Positions 7,075 through 15,864 of a stretch of 32,359 bases of DNA are shown piece after piece; position 1 is the stretch's first letter; each line of letters starts with the position of its first letter. Origin of the DNA: DTYU01 sp040757355 (GTDB taxonomy: Bacteria; Bacillota; Desulfotomaculia; Desulfotomaculales; Ammonificaceae). The notes below the pieces were generated by a model, which was given only the letters and a program-made list of their open reading frames with translations, searched no databases and was not told where the DNA came from. A program made the translations under genes and the position numbers. The stretch is from NCBI GenBank assembly GCA_040757355.1, contig JBFLWY010000030.1, positions 1 to 32,359 of the forward strand, given 5' to 3'.

Positions 7075-7248
7075 TCAGTTCCCGTCCAGGAGAAGACGCC
7101 CGCGTTCAAGCAACTCCGGCGAAGAAACGGAACAGGTTATTCTCTGGCTTTTACCGCTCCTCACAGACGTACCACCCTTTGTCCGCTTACAGGTAAATTC
7201 TACCCCGGCAGAGGACTTTCGGGCAATACCGCTTTTTTGAATATGCAC
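7075..7248 (-). CDS. Possible 57-residue ORF upstream of the SNF2 gene
   Basis: Minus strand from GTG 7248 to a TGA eight bases before the helicase ATG. It reads MHIQKSGIARKSSAGVEFTC at the start and ends SSPELLERGRLLLDGN. The C-terminal part has protein-like composition, but I recognise no family, and the GTG overlaps its only G-rich upstream stretch. It may be a leader peptide for the helicase or simply chance. Confidence 0.3.
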   Translation of the reverse strand: MHIQKSGIARKSSAGVEFTCKRTKGGTSVRSGKSQRITCSVSSPELLERGRLLLDGN

Positions 7249-7302
7249 CCCTGGAAATTAGACTTGACAAAATTAACAAAAACGTTTAGTTCATAAAGTG
7301 AG

Positions 7303-7662
7303 ATGGCAGGAGGGTTAGCTTTAACCCTTACGCTGGTGACCACCAAACTACCCTACACCTTCAACATAGAGGGGACCGTTCTCGAATATCACCAGATCGC
7401 CCGCCGCCTTTTCTGGGGTTACCGCTCTGACGGCCACGCTAACGTCGCCTGGCCCGAGAAGGCGCTTCTGGACCTGATCTACATCCGCCACCTGAAAACG
7501 CGCGCAACGGATGCCCGCGGAATCGCCTCCCTGCTGGACGATATGTATTTGGAGGAGATTGACGCCGCGCGGCTCCGGTCGTTTATCCGGCGTTTCGGCG
7601 AACCGTACAGCAGGCAACTCGCCGCCCTCTTGAAACCAAGAATCGCAGAACCGGCAGAATGA
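7303..7662 (+). pseudogene. Truncated AbiEi-type antitoxin (type IV TA), C-terminal part
   Basis: The 119-codon frame matches the C-terminal region of AbiEi antitoxins: VTTKLPYTFN, EYHQIARRLFWGY, and above all the signature AWPEKALLDLIYIR. The N-terminal winged helix and roughly the first third of the usual protein are missing. The frame instead starts within a few bases of a TTGACA-like element (7264-7269), as if a deletion had joined the promoter to the middle of the gene. No AbiEii nucleotidyltransferase toxin follows; the sequence downstream is a terminator-like hairpin and then opposing genes. It is therefore a toxin-antitoxin remnant. Confidence 0.65.
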
Positions 7663-7703
7663 GCGGCACCGAAGAAAACACCGGCAGGCAGGCAAACCGG
7701 CTG

Positions 7704-7997
7704 CTACGATCGCCCAGGCCGCGGCAAAAAGGCAGCCCGGCACGTGTACGAAAAGGAAAAGGGCCTGCTCACAGGGCGGTGCAAGCCCTTTTCATATTGG
7801 CCGCGCGTCTCTTGCGCGGGAAATTCTATTGGGCTGGCGTTCACGGAAACCACCCGGAGGACCGGCCCGCGCATGTAGATGTTCGGGCCGGTTTCGAGAT
7901 AACCGGTGACGGTAAGGGTTTTGCCCTCGCTCGCCCTAAGCAGATTCGCGGTCAGCCGGTCGGCCGGGTCCGGCAGGAGGACGTAGGTTTCGAAGGG
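7704..7997 (-). pseudogene. 5'-truncated fragment of an unidentified OB-fold-like protein
   Basis: A minus-strand frame with no start codon near its beginning, opening straight after a TAA at 7998-8000. Its first 60 codons look strongly protein-like: TYVLLPDPADRLTANLLRAS, KTLTVTGYLETG, NIYMRGPVLRVVSVNAS, a beta-rich pattern reminiscent of small OB-fold domains. It overlaps the end of the WYL gene in another frame, and the coding-like part stops before the hairpin at 7757-7792. I read it as the tail of a gene whose front was lost when the WYL gene's 3' end arrived. Confidence 0.45.
7757..7792. terminator. Bidirectional terminator-like hairpin
   Basis: AAAAGGGCCTGC and GCAAGCCCTTTT pair around a 12-base loop. 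T-tracts fall at the end on both strands. It lies between the truncated AbiEi gene (plus) and the WYL gene with its gene fragment (minus). Confidence 0.65.
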
Positions 7998-9037
7998 TTA
8001 CCTTTCCCGCCAAGATCCCCGCCGCTTCCTTCCGCCGGAGTGCCGTTCATTTCCGCTGCCCGGCGGTGTTCTTCCGCCAGTTCCGCGCGCAACTCCGGCG
8101 GTGCCAGCACCTCTACCCGGCTCCCGTAGTAGAGCAGCCAGTTGACGAAATCCGGGGTGATGGGGATCCGAAGCCGGAAAAGGACGCTGTTGTCGGGCTG
8201 TTCCTCGACCTGCTGGCTGGCGTGCCACTGTTCTTCCGCCACCCGGCGGCCCGCCTCCGGTGCGAAACGCAGCACTACATCTACCGGTTCGCCCGCGGCG
8301 CCGCGCATTATTCCCCAGGCCGGCCCCAGGTAAGCAGCCAGATCAAAGTCCTCGGGGACGCGGTAACGATTGTCCAGCATTTCCGCTTCGTGAATGCGGT
8401 CCACCTTGAAGATGAGAACCTCCTGCCGCCACTCGCAGTAAGCGATCAAGTGCCAGCTCCGCACGTGGGGCATAACGTGATACGGACAAACGACCCGCTC
8501 GCTTACTTCTCCACCCCGGGAATGGGTTTTGTAGACCATCCGCACTTTGCGGCCCTCGACCAGCGCCCGGTTGAGCAGCATCAGCATCCGCTGCCGGTGT
8601 TCGCGCTGGGCAGTGACCGGCGGCGGGTTCCCCGCCTGCCGCAGCAGTGCGGCTAATTCTCGCGGAAACAGCGCCTCGAGCCGGCCGAGCGCCGCCGCCA
8701 GCTCTGCCGACCCTAATCCCGACAATTGCCGCGCCGCCTGGATCGCCAGCAACAGCGCAAGAGCTTCGGCGAAAGTAAATTGAAGCACCGGCAAAACAGG
8801 TGTCTTTCCAAAATAATATCCTTCCGGTGAACGGACCAATTGAAGTTTAAGGCCGTGGCGGATGATTTGCAGGTCCTTTTGAATCATGCGTTCGCTGACT
8901 TCGAAGCGGGCCGCCAGGTCCTGTCGTGACCAGCGGCGCGGCGAAGCGGCAATGATCTGCACCAGTTCGATTATGCGCGAAACCCGCTTAGTCTCTTCAA
9001 GCCGCCCGGCGCCGGGCAGGGGAGCGATCTCGGCCAC
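7952..9037 (-). CDS. HTH-WYL transcriptional regulator
   Basis: A 361-residue regulator of the DeoR-like/WYL class. Residues about 20-75 form a winged helix-turn-helix (SRQDLAARFEVSERMIQKDL). Residues about 145-240 form the WYL domain, with SWHLIAYC in the signature position and FKVDRI after it. A WCX-like C-terminal domain ends near EEHRRAAEMN; the last 25 residues look like read-through into unrelated sequence, so the 3' end may be altered. The only usable start is GTG at 9037 behind CAGGAGG. Such proteins often control CRISPR-Cas or other defence loci and bind nucleic acid or nucleotide ligands. Two copies of the 20-bp palindrome lie between this gene and cas6, suggesting autoregulation. 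Confidence 0.85.
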   Translation of the reverse strand: MAEIAPLPGAGRLEETKRVSRIIELVQIIAASPRRWSRQDLAARFEVSERMIQKDLQIIRHGLKLQLVRSPEGYYFGKTPVLPVLQFTFAEALALLLAIQAARQLSGLGSAELAAALGRLEALFPRELAALLRQAGNPPPVTAQREHRQRMLMLLNRALVEGRKVRMVYKTHSRGGEVSERVVCPYHVMPHVRSWHLIAYCEWRQEVLIFKVDRIHEAEMLDNRYRVPEDFDLAAYLGPAWGIMRGAAGEPVDVVLRFAPEAGRRVAEEQWHASQQVEEQPDNSVLFRLRIPITPDFVNWLLYYGSRVEVLAPPELRAELAEEHRRAAEMNGTPAEGSGGDLGGKGNPSKPTSSCRTRPTG

Positions 9038-9062
9038 CTCCTGTACGTCTTTAACATATTAG

Positions 9063-9082
9063 CAGGAACACTGTTGTTCCCG
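9063..9082. promoter_or_regulatory. 20-bp palindrome, copy 3, upstream of the WYL gene
   Basis: CAGGAAC-N6-GTTCCCG, one mismatch in the left arm; the centre pairs further (GGAACA/TGTTCC). It lies 26 bases upstream of the WYL regulator's start codon, where an operator for autoregulation would be expected. Confidence 0.6.
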
Positions 9083-9159
9083 TTCGTTTTAGATGCCGGA
9101 AACACCCAGCACTCAACGGTCCTTTGAATTGCTATTTTTAATCTTCATAGCACAGCAGC

Positions 9160-9179
9160 GGGATTACTCTCGTTCCCGT
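9160..9179. promoter_or_regulatory. 20-bp palindrome, copy 4, between cas6 and the WYL gene
   Basis: CGGGATT-N6-GTTCCCG, two mismatches in the left arm. Flanks ATAGCACAGCAG before and TTACTTGAAACACT after resemble those of copies 1 and 2. It lies 20 bases beyond the cas6 stop. Confidence 0.5.
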
Positions 9180-9199
9180 TACTTGAAACACTGCGGGTT

Positions 9200-10204
9200 T
9201 TAACGAACCCTTTCGACCACAAACTTTCCGTGGCCGAAGACAGTCCCCTTGCCGACGTGCAGGAGCTCGCCCAGGCGCAGAAGCGGCTGGAAGGCGGCGA
9301 TCGGGCCGCTGTAGGCGGCCTCACCGATGATGCCGCCCAGCGGGACTTTTTTATCCTGCCGGGAGGAGTAACGCTCCCACTCGAACCAGCGGGTGCGGTT
9401 TGCAACTAACTTAATTCGCATTGCATCCTGGATGATGGCCGGGAAGTCAGCTTCGTAAGCAAAACCGTGGTGGAAGTAGCACAGCGACGAGATGCGGCGG
9501 AATAAATTGCGGACAATGGTGTGAAATTCGGGTGTGCGGATCGGTTGGCTTTTATAAGTAATCCGTGTAGGGGTAAGGAATTTAATGTGTATCGTAGCGT
9601 GAGCCCCGTCACTTTGAGAAATTTCCCCGGCAGTCCACAGCCAGATCTCCCGCGCAGTGATACTTAAATCTTTAGGGCGGACGACGCGGTCCGCTTGGTC
9701 GTAAATCACGGCGGCTTCGCCGGCGAGAGGATTGACGGCGGTGATCCGATCAAGGGTAAACGGCCGCCGGCCCCGTCCGATGCCGCGGCGACCGAACTCG
9801 TCGAGGGTGACGATGAAGTAAGGGAGAAGATTGGCCGCCCTGCCGAAGAGTACGAGACTGAAGATTATGGGATCACCGGGGGCGTATTCGGTCTTTTCTT
9901 CGAGGGGCGGCTCCAGGACAAACGGCCGGGGGATGTCCGCGTAATTGCGCAGGGCTTGGGCCCCTTCCGGCGGTTCGCTCTCGAAGACCAGGGCGTAGGG
10001 GCATTCTGCTTTCAACCGGCAACGGCGGCATTCCCGCTTCCCGGTGCTGCAGACCAGGCGCTGGAAGGTGCCGGCAAACCCGCCGCGGAAGGTCGAGCCT
10101 TTGTACGGAGGTAGAGCCAGGCCCTGCGGTCCGGCGACAAGCCGGATATCGTAGCGTATTAGGCTTAGTTTTTCAGGACACGGTACAATGGCCAAAGAAA
10201 TCAC
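9200..10204 (-). CDS. cas6: Cas6-family CRISPR RNA endoribonuclease (solitary)
   Basis: A 334-residue RAMP protein that in CRISPR systems cuts precursor crRNA within each repeat. Evidence: the cysteine cluster C52, C59, C62, C68 followed by CPYALVFE, typical of one Cas6 group; the middle region GRRGIGRGRRPF (glycine-rich loop after the first ferredoxin-like fold); and the C-terminal signature GKGTVFGHGKF at 318-328 that closes the second fold. It starts at GTG 10204. No other cas gene and no repeat-spacer array is visible in this window, so it must serve an array elsewhere or be a relic. A truncated toxin frame runs into its 5' end. Confidence 0.82.
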   Translation of the reverse strand: MISLAIVPCPEKLSLIRYDIRLVAGPQGLALPPYKGSTFRGGFAGTFQRLVCSTGKRECRRCRLKAECPYALVFESEPPEGAQALRNYADIPRPFVLEPPLEEKTEYAPGDPIIFSLVLFGRAANLLPYFIVTLDEFGRRGIGRGRRPFTLDRITAVNPLAGEAAVIYDQADRVVRPKDLSITAREIWLWTAGEISQSDGAHATIHIKFLTPTRITYKSQPIRTPEFHTIVRNLFRRISSLCYFHHGFAYEADFPAIIQDAMRIKLVANRTRWFEWERYSSRQDKKVPLGGIIGEAAYSGPIAAFQPLLRLGELLHVGKGTVFGHGKFVVERVR

Positions 10205-10286
10205 GCGCCAAATTCTGACTCTTATTAGCAGTAATTCGATGCAACTCCCTTTTTTCCTTCATAGCATCAATTACCGCACCGCTCAC
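10173..10286 (-). pseudogene. Probable toxin remnant, 37 codons
   Basis: The GTG at 10286 overlaps the antitoxin stop in a GTGA arrangement, the classic antitoxin-toxin junction. The frame begins VSGAVIDAMKEKRELHR and stops after 37 codons inside the start of cas6. The AVIDA start resembles the first acidic motif of PIN toxins, but nothing else of the domain remains. I read it as a toxin gene cut off by a rearrangement that brought in cas6. Confidence 0.35.
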
Positions 10287-10543
10287 CTGTAGCGCCCTTC
10301 CTTGACAAGGTCCGCCGTACTGATTTTAATGTGTCCGAGGCGTGACCGGCGGGCATCCAATCGCCTGGCCGCCGCCCAGGCAGTCCCCGAAACGGCTGAC
10401 TCCTCATGGGCTAGTTTTTCACGAATTGCCTCTTCACAAAAGGCACTTACAGTAGTATCGCGCCTGGCTGCAGCCAGCTTTAAACGCCGCCGCAATTCGG
10501 GATCGCTAAGATAGATGCTCACTCCAAACCGAAATAGATTCAC
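10283..10543 (-). CDS. Orphan antitoxin-like protein (ribbon-helix-helix type)
   Basis: An 86-residue small protein. The N-terminal half (FGVSIYLSDPELRRRLKLAA, then TTVSAFCEEAIREKL) has the strand-helix-helix pattern of ribbon-helix-helix antitoxins. The C-terminal half, ending STADLVKEGRYR, resembles the toxin-neutralising tail of VapB-like proteins. The start is the GTG at 10543, 13 bases after the stop of the PPC-domain gene; the frame's longer extension to 10600 overlaps that gene and has no ribosome-binding site. No intact toxin follows, only the 37-codon remnant. Confidence 0.7.
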   Translation of the reverse strand: MNLFRFGVSIYLSDPELRRRLKLAAARRDTTVSAFCEEAIREKLAHEESAVSGTAWAAARRLDARRSRLGHIKISTADLVKEGRYR

Positions 10544-10556
10544 GGCCTTACTTATT

Positions 10557-11009
10557 TCATGCCCGGTCGACTTCAAGGAGTTCAAAACCGGTGGTCGCAT
10601 CGATCTTCCTCTGAGCGGAACAGTTGGTAAGCTCTAAGATTATTATCTCACCGATATGCCAGATTGTTACCCCTTCTCTGGTACACCCGGTTACTGTATG
10701 ATTGATGCGCCCGAAAGCCGAGTGTAAATGCAGCTTTGGAATCCCGCCCTCATTCACAAAAATTGTGCCTATACCAACCGCTTCACTTACTCCCGGCAAA
10801 CTTACTATGGTCGGAACCGGTTTTTTTACCGTTCCATCCTCGGGGCCGACGACAACTTTGCTGTTCTGATCGGAACCACCGATAAAGAGTACGGTTGCCG
10901 ATGCTATTCCATGGCTTTTTGCAAACTCCTCGATTGTGTCCGGCAAACGGTCTCCGTGTTCCAACCGTAGTACAAAAATTCTCCCCAGATTTGCTTCTGT
11001 ATATCTCAC
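10557..11009 (-). CDS. PPC/DUF296-domain protein
   Basis: A 150-residue single-domain protein of the 'plants and prokaryotes conserved' family. Typical features are FVLRLEHGDRLPDTIEEFAK at the start, ATVLFIGGSDQN, and PKLHLHSAFG in the centre, whose histidines probably bind a metal. Bacterial members are trimers of poorly known function; the DNA-binding label comes from plant AT-hook fusions and should not be assumed here. The GTG start at 11009 has AAGGAGTGA eight bases upstream. A palindrome at 11056-11086 lies upstream and could be its operator. Confidence 0.85.
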   Translation of the reverse strand: MRYTEANLGRIFVLRLEHGDRLPDTIEEFAKSHGIASATVLFIGGSDQNSKVVVGPEDGTVKKPVPTIVSLPGVSEAVGIGTIFVNEGGIPKLHLHSAFGRINHTVTGCTREGVTIWHIGEIIILELTNCSAQRKIDATTGFELLEVDRA

Positions 11010-11055
11010 GTTTTCACTCCTTGAGGAATTTACATAAGTCTTGTAAGCCTGACCT

Positions 11056-11086
11056 ATTTAAACTGTCGCAACCGCTTGGTTTAAAT
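11056..11086. promoter_or_regulatory. Palindrome ATTTAAAC-N15-GTTTAAAT
   Basis: Perfect 8-base arms separated by 15 bases, about 47 bases upstream of the PPC-domain gene. AT-rich arms and position suit an operator or promoter-overlapping site. No other gene is seen in 11010-11142. Confidence 0.4.
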
Positions 11087-11142
11087 AATTTCGCAAAATA
11101 CCTAAATCACGCGTGACATCATTAGGTCATCCATAACTCCGT

Positions 11143-12033
11143 TTACTCACCTGCTGATCTCCTGGGGCTGGAACTCCACACCGCCACCCATTCCTCCCGG
11201 CGCAGGGTTTCCCATACGTTGAAGTGTTCTTCCAGTGCCGCCTTGACTTCAGCCTCGCGCGGCGCGGCGATGCCGCCGGCGATGAAGTAGCCGCCGGGGC
11301 GGAGGTGTCCGGCTGCTTCGGGCGCAAAAGAGATGATCACGTCGGCGACGATGTTAGCGACGATGACGTCCGCCGGCTCCGGCAGATCCCGGAGCAGGTC
11401 TCCCCGGCGGACGGTAACCGCGTCTTCCACACCGTTGAGCGCAACGTTCTCGCGCGCAACCCGGACTGCCACCTCGTCATCGTCCACTGCGACCACCCGC
11501 GCGGCACCGAGGCCGGCGGCGGCAATCGCAAGGATGCCGGAGCCTGTCCCAACGTCGTAAACCACATCACCGGGCCGCACGGCTTTCTCCAGGAGTTCCA
11601 GGCAGAGCTGCGTGGTGGGGTGAGTGCCACAGCCGAAGGCCATCCCCGGGTCGAGCACTATTACAAGCTCGCCGGGCTCCGGTCGATAATCCTCCCATGG
11701 CGGGCTAACTACCAAGCGTTTGCCGACCTTGAAAGTTCTGTAATGCCTTCGCCACTCCAGAAGCCAATCGGTTTCCGGAAGTTCCCGTACCCTTATTGGC
11801 CCTACCGAAAAAGGATAAAGCGCCGCCTTTAACTCTTCTACTTCTGCGGCGGCTGTAATCGGCAGGTAACCCTTGATCCCCACTACCTCAGTTAAAAATA
11901 AACCGGGGCGGCTCTCCCGGTTCGCACACCCGGAACCGATTTCCACCCCGCGTTTGGTCAACTCGCTCAGTATCAGACCGGCAACGTCCTGGTCTTGCGC
12001 TTTAACCAAGACTTCGATTTCAAGCCACTTCAC
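11143..12033 (-). CDS. prmA: Ribosomal protein L11 methyltransferase
   Basis: Transfers methyl groups from S-adenosylmethionine to lysines and the N-terminus of ribosomal protein L11 in the cytoplasm. At 296 residues it is of normal length. The substrate-binding N-terminal domain is followed by the linker signature DPGMAFGCGTHPTT (128-141), the SAM motif DVGTGSGILAIA (160-171), VAVDDDEVAV and ANIVADV (226-232). The GTG start at 12033 is preceded by GGAGGG about a dozen bases upstream. It directly follows dnaJ, the usual order in clostridia, and is the last recognisable member of the heat-shock operon. Confidence 0.95.
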   Translation of the reverse strand: MKWLEIEVLVKAQDQDVAGLILSELTKRGVEIGSGCANRESRPGLFLTEVVGIKGYLPITAAAEVEELKAALYPFSVGPIRVRELPETDWLLEWRRHYRTFKVGKRLVVSPPWEDYRPEPGELVIVLDPGMAFGCGTHPTTQLCLELLEKAVRPGDVVYDVGTGSGILAIAAAGLGAARVVAVDDDEVAVRVARENVALNGVEDAVTVRRGDLLRDLPEPADVIVANIVADVIISFAPEAAGHLRPGGYFIAGGIAAPREAEVKAALEEHFNVWETLRREEWVAVWSSSPRRSAGE

Positions 12034-12059
12034 CGCTCAAATAACCCTCCTGGCACCCA

Positions 12060-13196
12060 CTACATAAACGCGTCTTTCACCTTTTCAAAAAAGCCCTTTT
12101 CTTTTTCCGGTCTGGTCGCGTCCTCACCGCAAAGACGCGCGAACTCCCGCAGGAGTTCCTTCTGCTTTTCCGTAAGCTTCGTCGGCGTTACGACCTTAAT
12201 CCGGTAGTGCAGGTCTCCCCGGCCGTGGCCGTGCAGGTTAGGAACACCTTTTCCCTTCAATCTTAGAATCGTGCCGGATTGGGTGCCTTCCTGCACCTTG
12301 ATCCGGGTGGTACCCTCAAGTGTAGGAACCTCGATCTCCGCGCCAAGAGCAGCTTGAGCAAAAGAAACCGGCACCTCACAAATCACGTTATCTCCGTCAC
12401 GCTGGAAAACGGGGTCAGGCCGCACGCGGATGTAAACGTAGAGATCACCGGGCGCTCCGCCCCGAGTCCCGGCCTCGCCCTCTCCCCGTAACCGCAGGCG
12501 GTTTCCGGTATCCACGCCGGCAGGAATTTTTACTTTCACCTTTCGCACCCGTTGGACGTTCCCGGTTCCCCTGCAATCGTAACATGGGTTTGATATGTAC
12601 CGTCCTGTTCCCCCGCACTGGTTACAGGTCGTCGTTTGGACAAAGTGGCCGAAGGGCGTACTCCGGGAGAAACTGATCTGGCCCGTGCCGTTACACGCCT
12701 TGCAGCGCTCGGGACTACTCCCCGGCGCGGCACCCGAACCGCCGCAGTTTTCGCAGCGCTCGATTCGGGGGACGCTGGCTTCCTTCTCTACGCCGAAAAC
12801 GGCATCTTTAAAAGATACTGTCATCTCGATCTCAATGTCCGAACCGCGCTGCGGGCCGCGCCGGCGCCTCCCCCCGCCGAAAAAGGCATCAAATAAGTCG
12901 CCGAACCCGAAATCGAAGCCCAGGTCGCCCCAGTTGAAGTTGCTGAAGTCGAAACCAAAGCCCTGTCCTTCGGGACCGGCATGGCCGAAGCGGTCATACT
13001 GCGCCCGTTTTTCCTGGTCGGAAAGCACGGCGTATGCCTCGGTAATCTCCCGGAACTTCTCCGCCGCTTGATCTTTATTGTCGGGATTGGCGTCCGGGTG
13101 ATACTTTCTCGCCAGCCGCCGGTATGCCTTTTTTATCTCTTCCTGAGACGCTTCCCGGGAAACGCCCAGGACTTCGTAGTAATCGCGCTTGGCCAT
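12060..13196 (-). CDS. dnaJ: Chaperone protein DnaJ
   Basis: Type I Hsp40, 378 residues, delivering unfolded clients to DnaK and stimulating its ATPase. The J domain carries HPD at 33-35. A Gly/Phe-rich linker with FGFDFSNFNWGDLGFDFGFG follows. Four zinc-binding repeats are complete (CENCGGSG, CKACNGTG, CNQCGGTG, CYDCRGTG). The two C-terminal beta domains then run to the end. ATG at 13196. It lies 144 bases after dnaK and 26 before prmA, all on the minus strand. Confidence 0.97.
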   Translation of the reverse strand: MAKRDYYEVLGVSREASQEEIKKAYRRLARKYHPDANPDNKDQAAEKFREITEAYAVLSDQEKRAQYDRFGHAGPEGQGFGFDFSNFNWGDLGFDFGFGDLFDAFFGGGRRRRGPQRGSDIEIEMTVSFKDAVFGVEKEASVPRIERCENCGGSGAAPGSSPERCKACNGTGQISFSRSTPFGHFVQTTTCNQCGGTGRYISNPCYDCRGTGNVQRVRKVKVKIPAGVDTGNRLRLRGEGEAGTRGGAPGDLYVYIRVRPDPVFQRDGDNVICEVPVSFAQAALGAEIEVPTLEGTTRIKVQEGTQSGTILRLKGKGVPNLHGHGRGDLHYRIKVVTPTKLTEKQKELLREFARLCGEDATRPEKEKGFFEKVKDAFM

Positions 13197-13340
13197 ATAC
13201 CAACACCCTTCTTATGAATCATAATCCCGTTACATCGCTTAAGGGTGAATCCGGAGTTCTACTAAACTATCACTTCGTGCCGCTTTTTCACTTCTCGGTT
13301 CCTGGATTCAGAATTCCGGCCCTTTTTACCAACCCGGAAG

Positions 13341-15152
<1,812 letters not shown>

Positions 15153-15246
15153 TACGTATCACCCTCCTGTTTTATCGTCAGTCGCCGGTAATCAGTTGTC
15201 GGCTACTCGTTCCTCACATTCTAAGATTAACGCTCTGATTTTTGTA

Positions 15247-15864
15247 CTATGAACCGCCTTCTTTAGCCACTTTTACCATAGCCGGGCGGATGACCTTCCC
15301 GCGAAAAGCGTAACCGCGCCGGAACTCCTCGATGACGTGATTGGGCGGTTTTCCCTCGCACGGCTCAAAAGCAACCGCTTCGTGGCGGTTTGGGTCAAAT
15401 TCCTCGCCTTCCGCCGTTATCAGCTCCAGGCCTTCGCGACTGAGAATCTCGCTGAGCCGCCGGTAGATCATCTCCACGCCGGCTAAAAAGTCGGTGACCT
15501 GCTCACCCGGGGATTTCAAAGCCAGCTCGAAGTCGTCAAGCACGGGTAGCAGTGCTGCAACCAGCGCTTCACCCGCAAAATGGAGAAACTCCTCCCGCTC
15601 CTTGTTCATTCGCCGTCTGAAGTTCTCGAAATCAGCACGCAACCTCAATAACTGCTGGTAGTATTCTTCAGCCTTCTTCTCTGCCTCTGACAAGGCTGCC
15701 TCGAGACCGCGGATACGCTCTTCGGGAGGCGTCTCTTTGGCCTCCGCTGCTTCCCCGCTGCCTGGTAAGGCTTCAGCCCCGCCCGGAGTCATTTCCTTTT
15801 CAAGCGGGGTTTCAGCGGCTTCCCCGTTCGGTTGTCCTCGTTTATTTCTAGCCTGCTCCACCAT
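15247..15864 (-). CDS. grpE: Nucleotide exchange factor GrpE
   Basis: Releases ADP from DnaK. An acidic, disordered N-terminal tail leads into the long dimer-forming helix (EAALSEAEKKAEEYYQQLLR, RADFENFRRRMNKE), followed by the C-terminal beta domain with FDPNRHEAV and GKVIRPAMVKVAK, which match the family. The reading frame extends to ATG 15897, but the ATG at 15864 is preferred: it stands at a better distance from GGCGGGG and gives about 205 residues. In either case the gene overlaps the end of the chaperonin gene, indicating coupled translation within the operon. Confidence 0.93.
   Translation of the reverse strand: MVEQARNKRGQPNGEAAETPLEKEMTPGGAEALPGSGEAAEAKETPPEERIRGLEAALSEAEKKAEEYYQQLLRLRADFENFRRRMNKEREEFLHFAGEALVAALLPVLDDFELALKSPGEQVTDFLAGVEMIYRRLSEILSREGLELITAEGEEFDPNRHEAVAFEPCEGKPPNHVIEEFRRGYAFRGKVIRPAMVKVAKEGGS

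Noticed and set aside
7659..8129. Plus-strand ORF of 156 codons after the AbiEi remnant, as a possible AbiEii toxin
   Set aside because: No nucleotidyltransferase motif; it runs through a terminator-like hairpin and over the WYL gene's 3' end.
9038..10204. A CRISPR array accompanying cas6
   Set aside because: I found no regularly spaced direct repeats with unique spacers here or elsewhere in the window; the heptamer and 21-bp arrays have no spacers.
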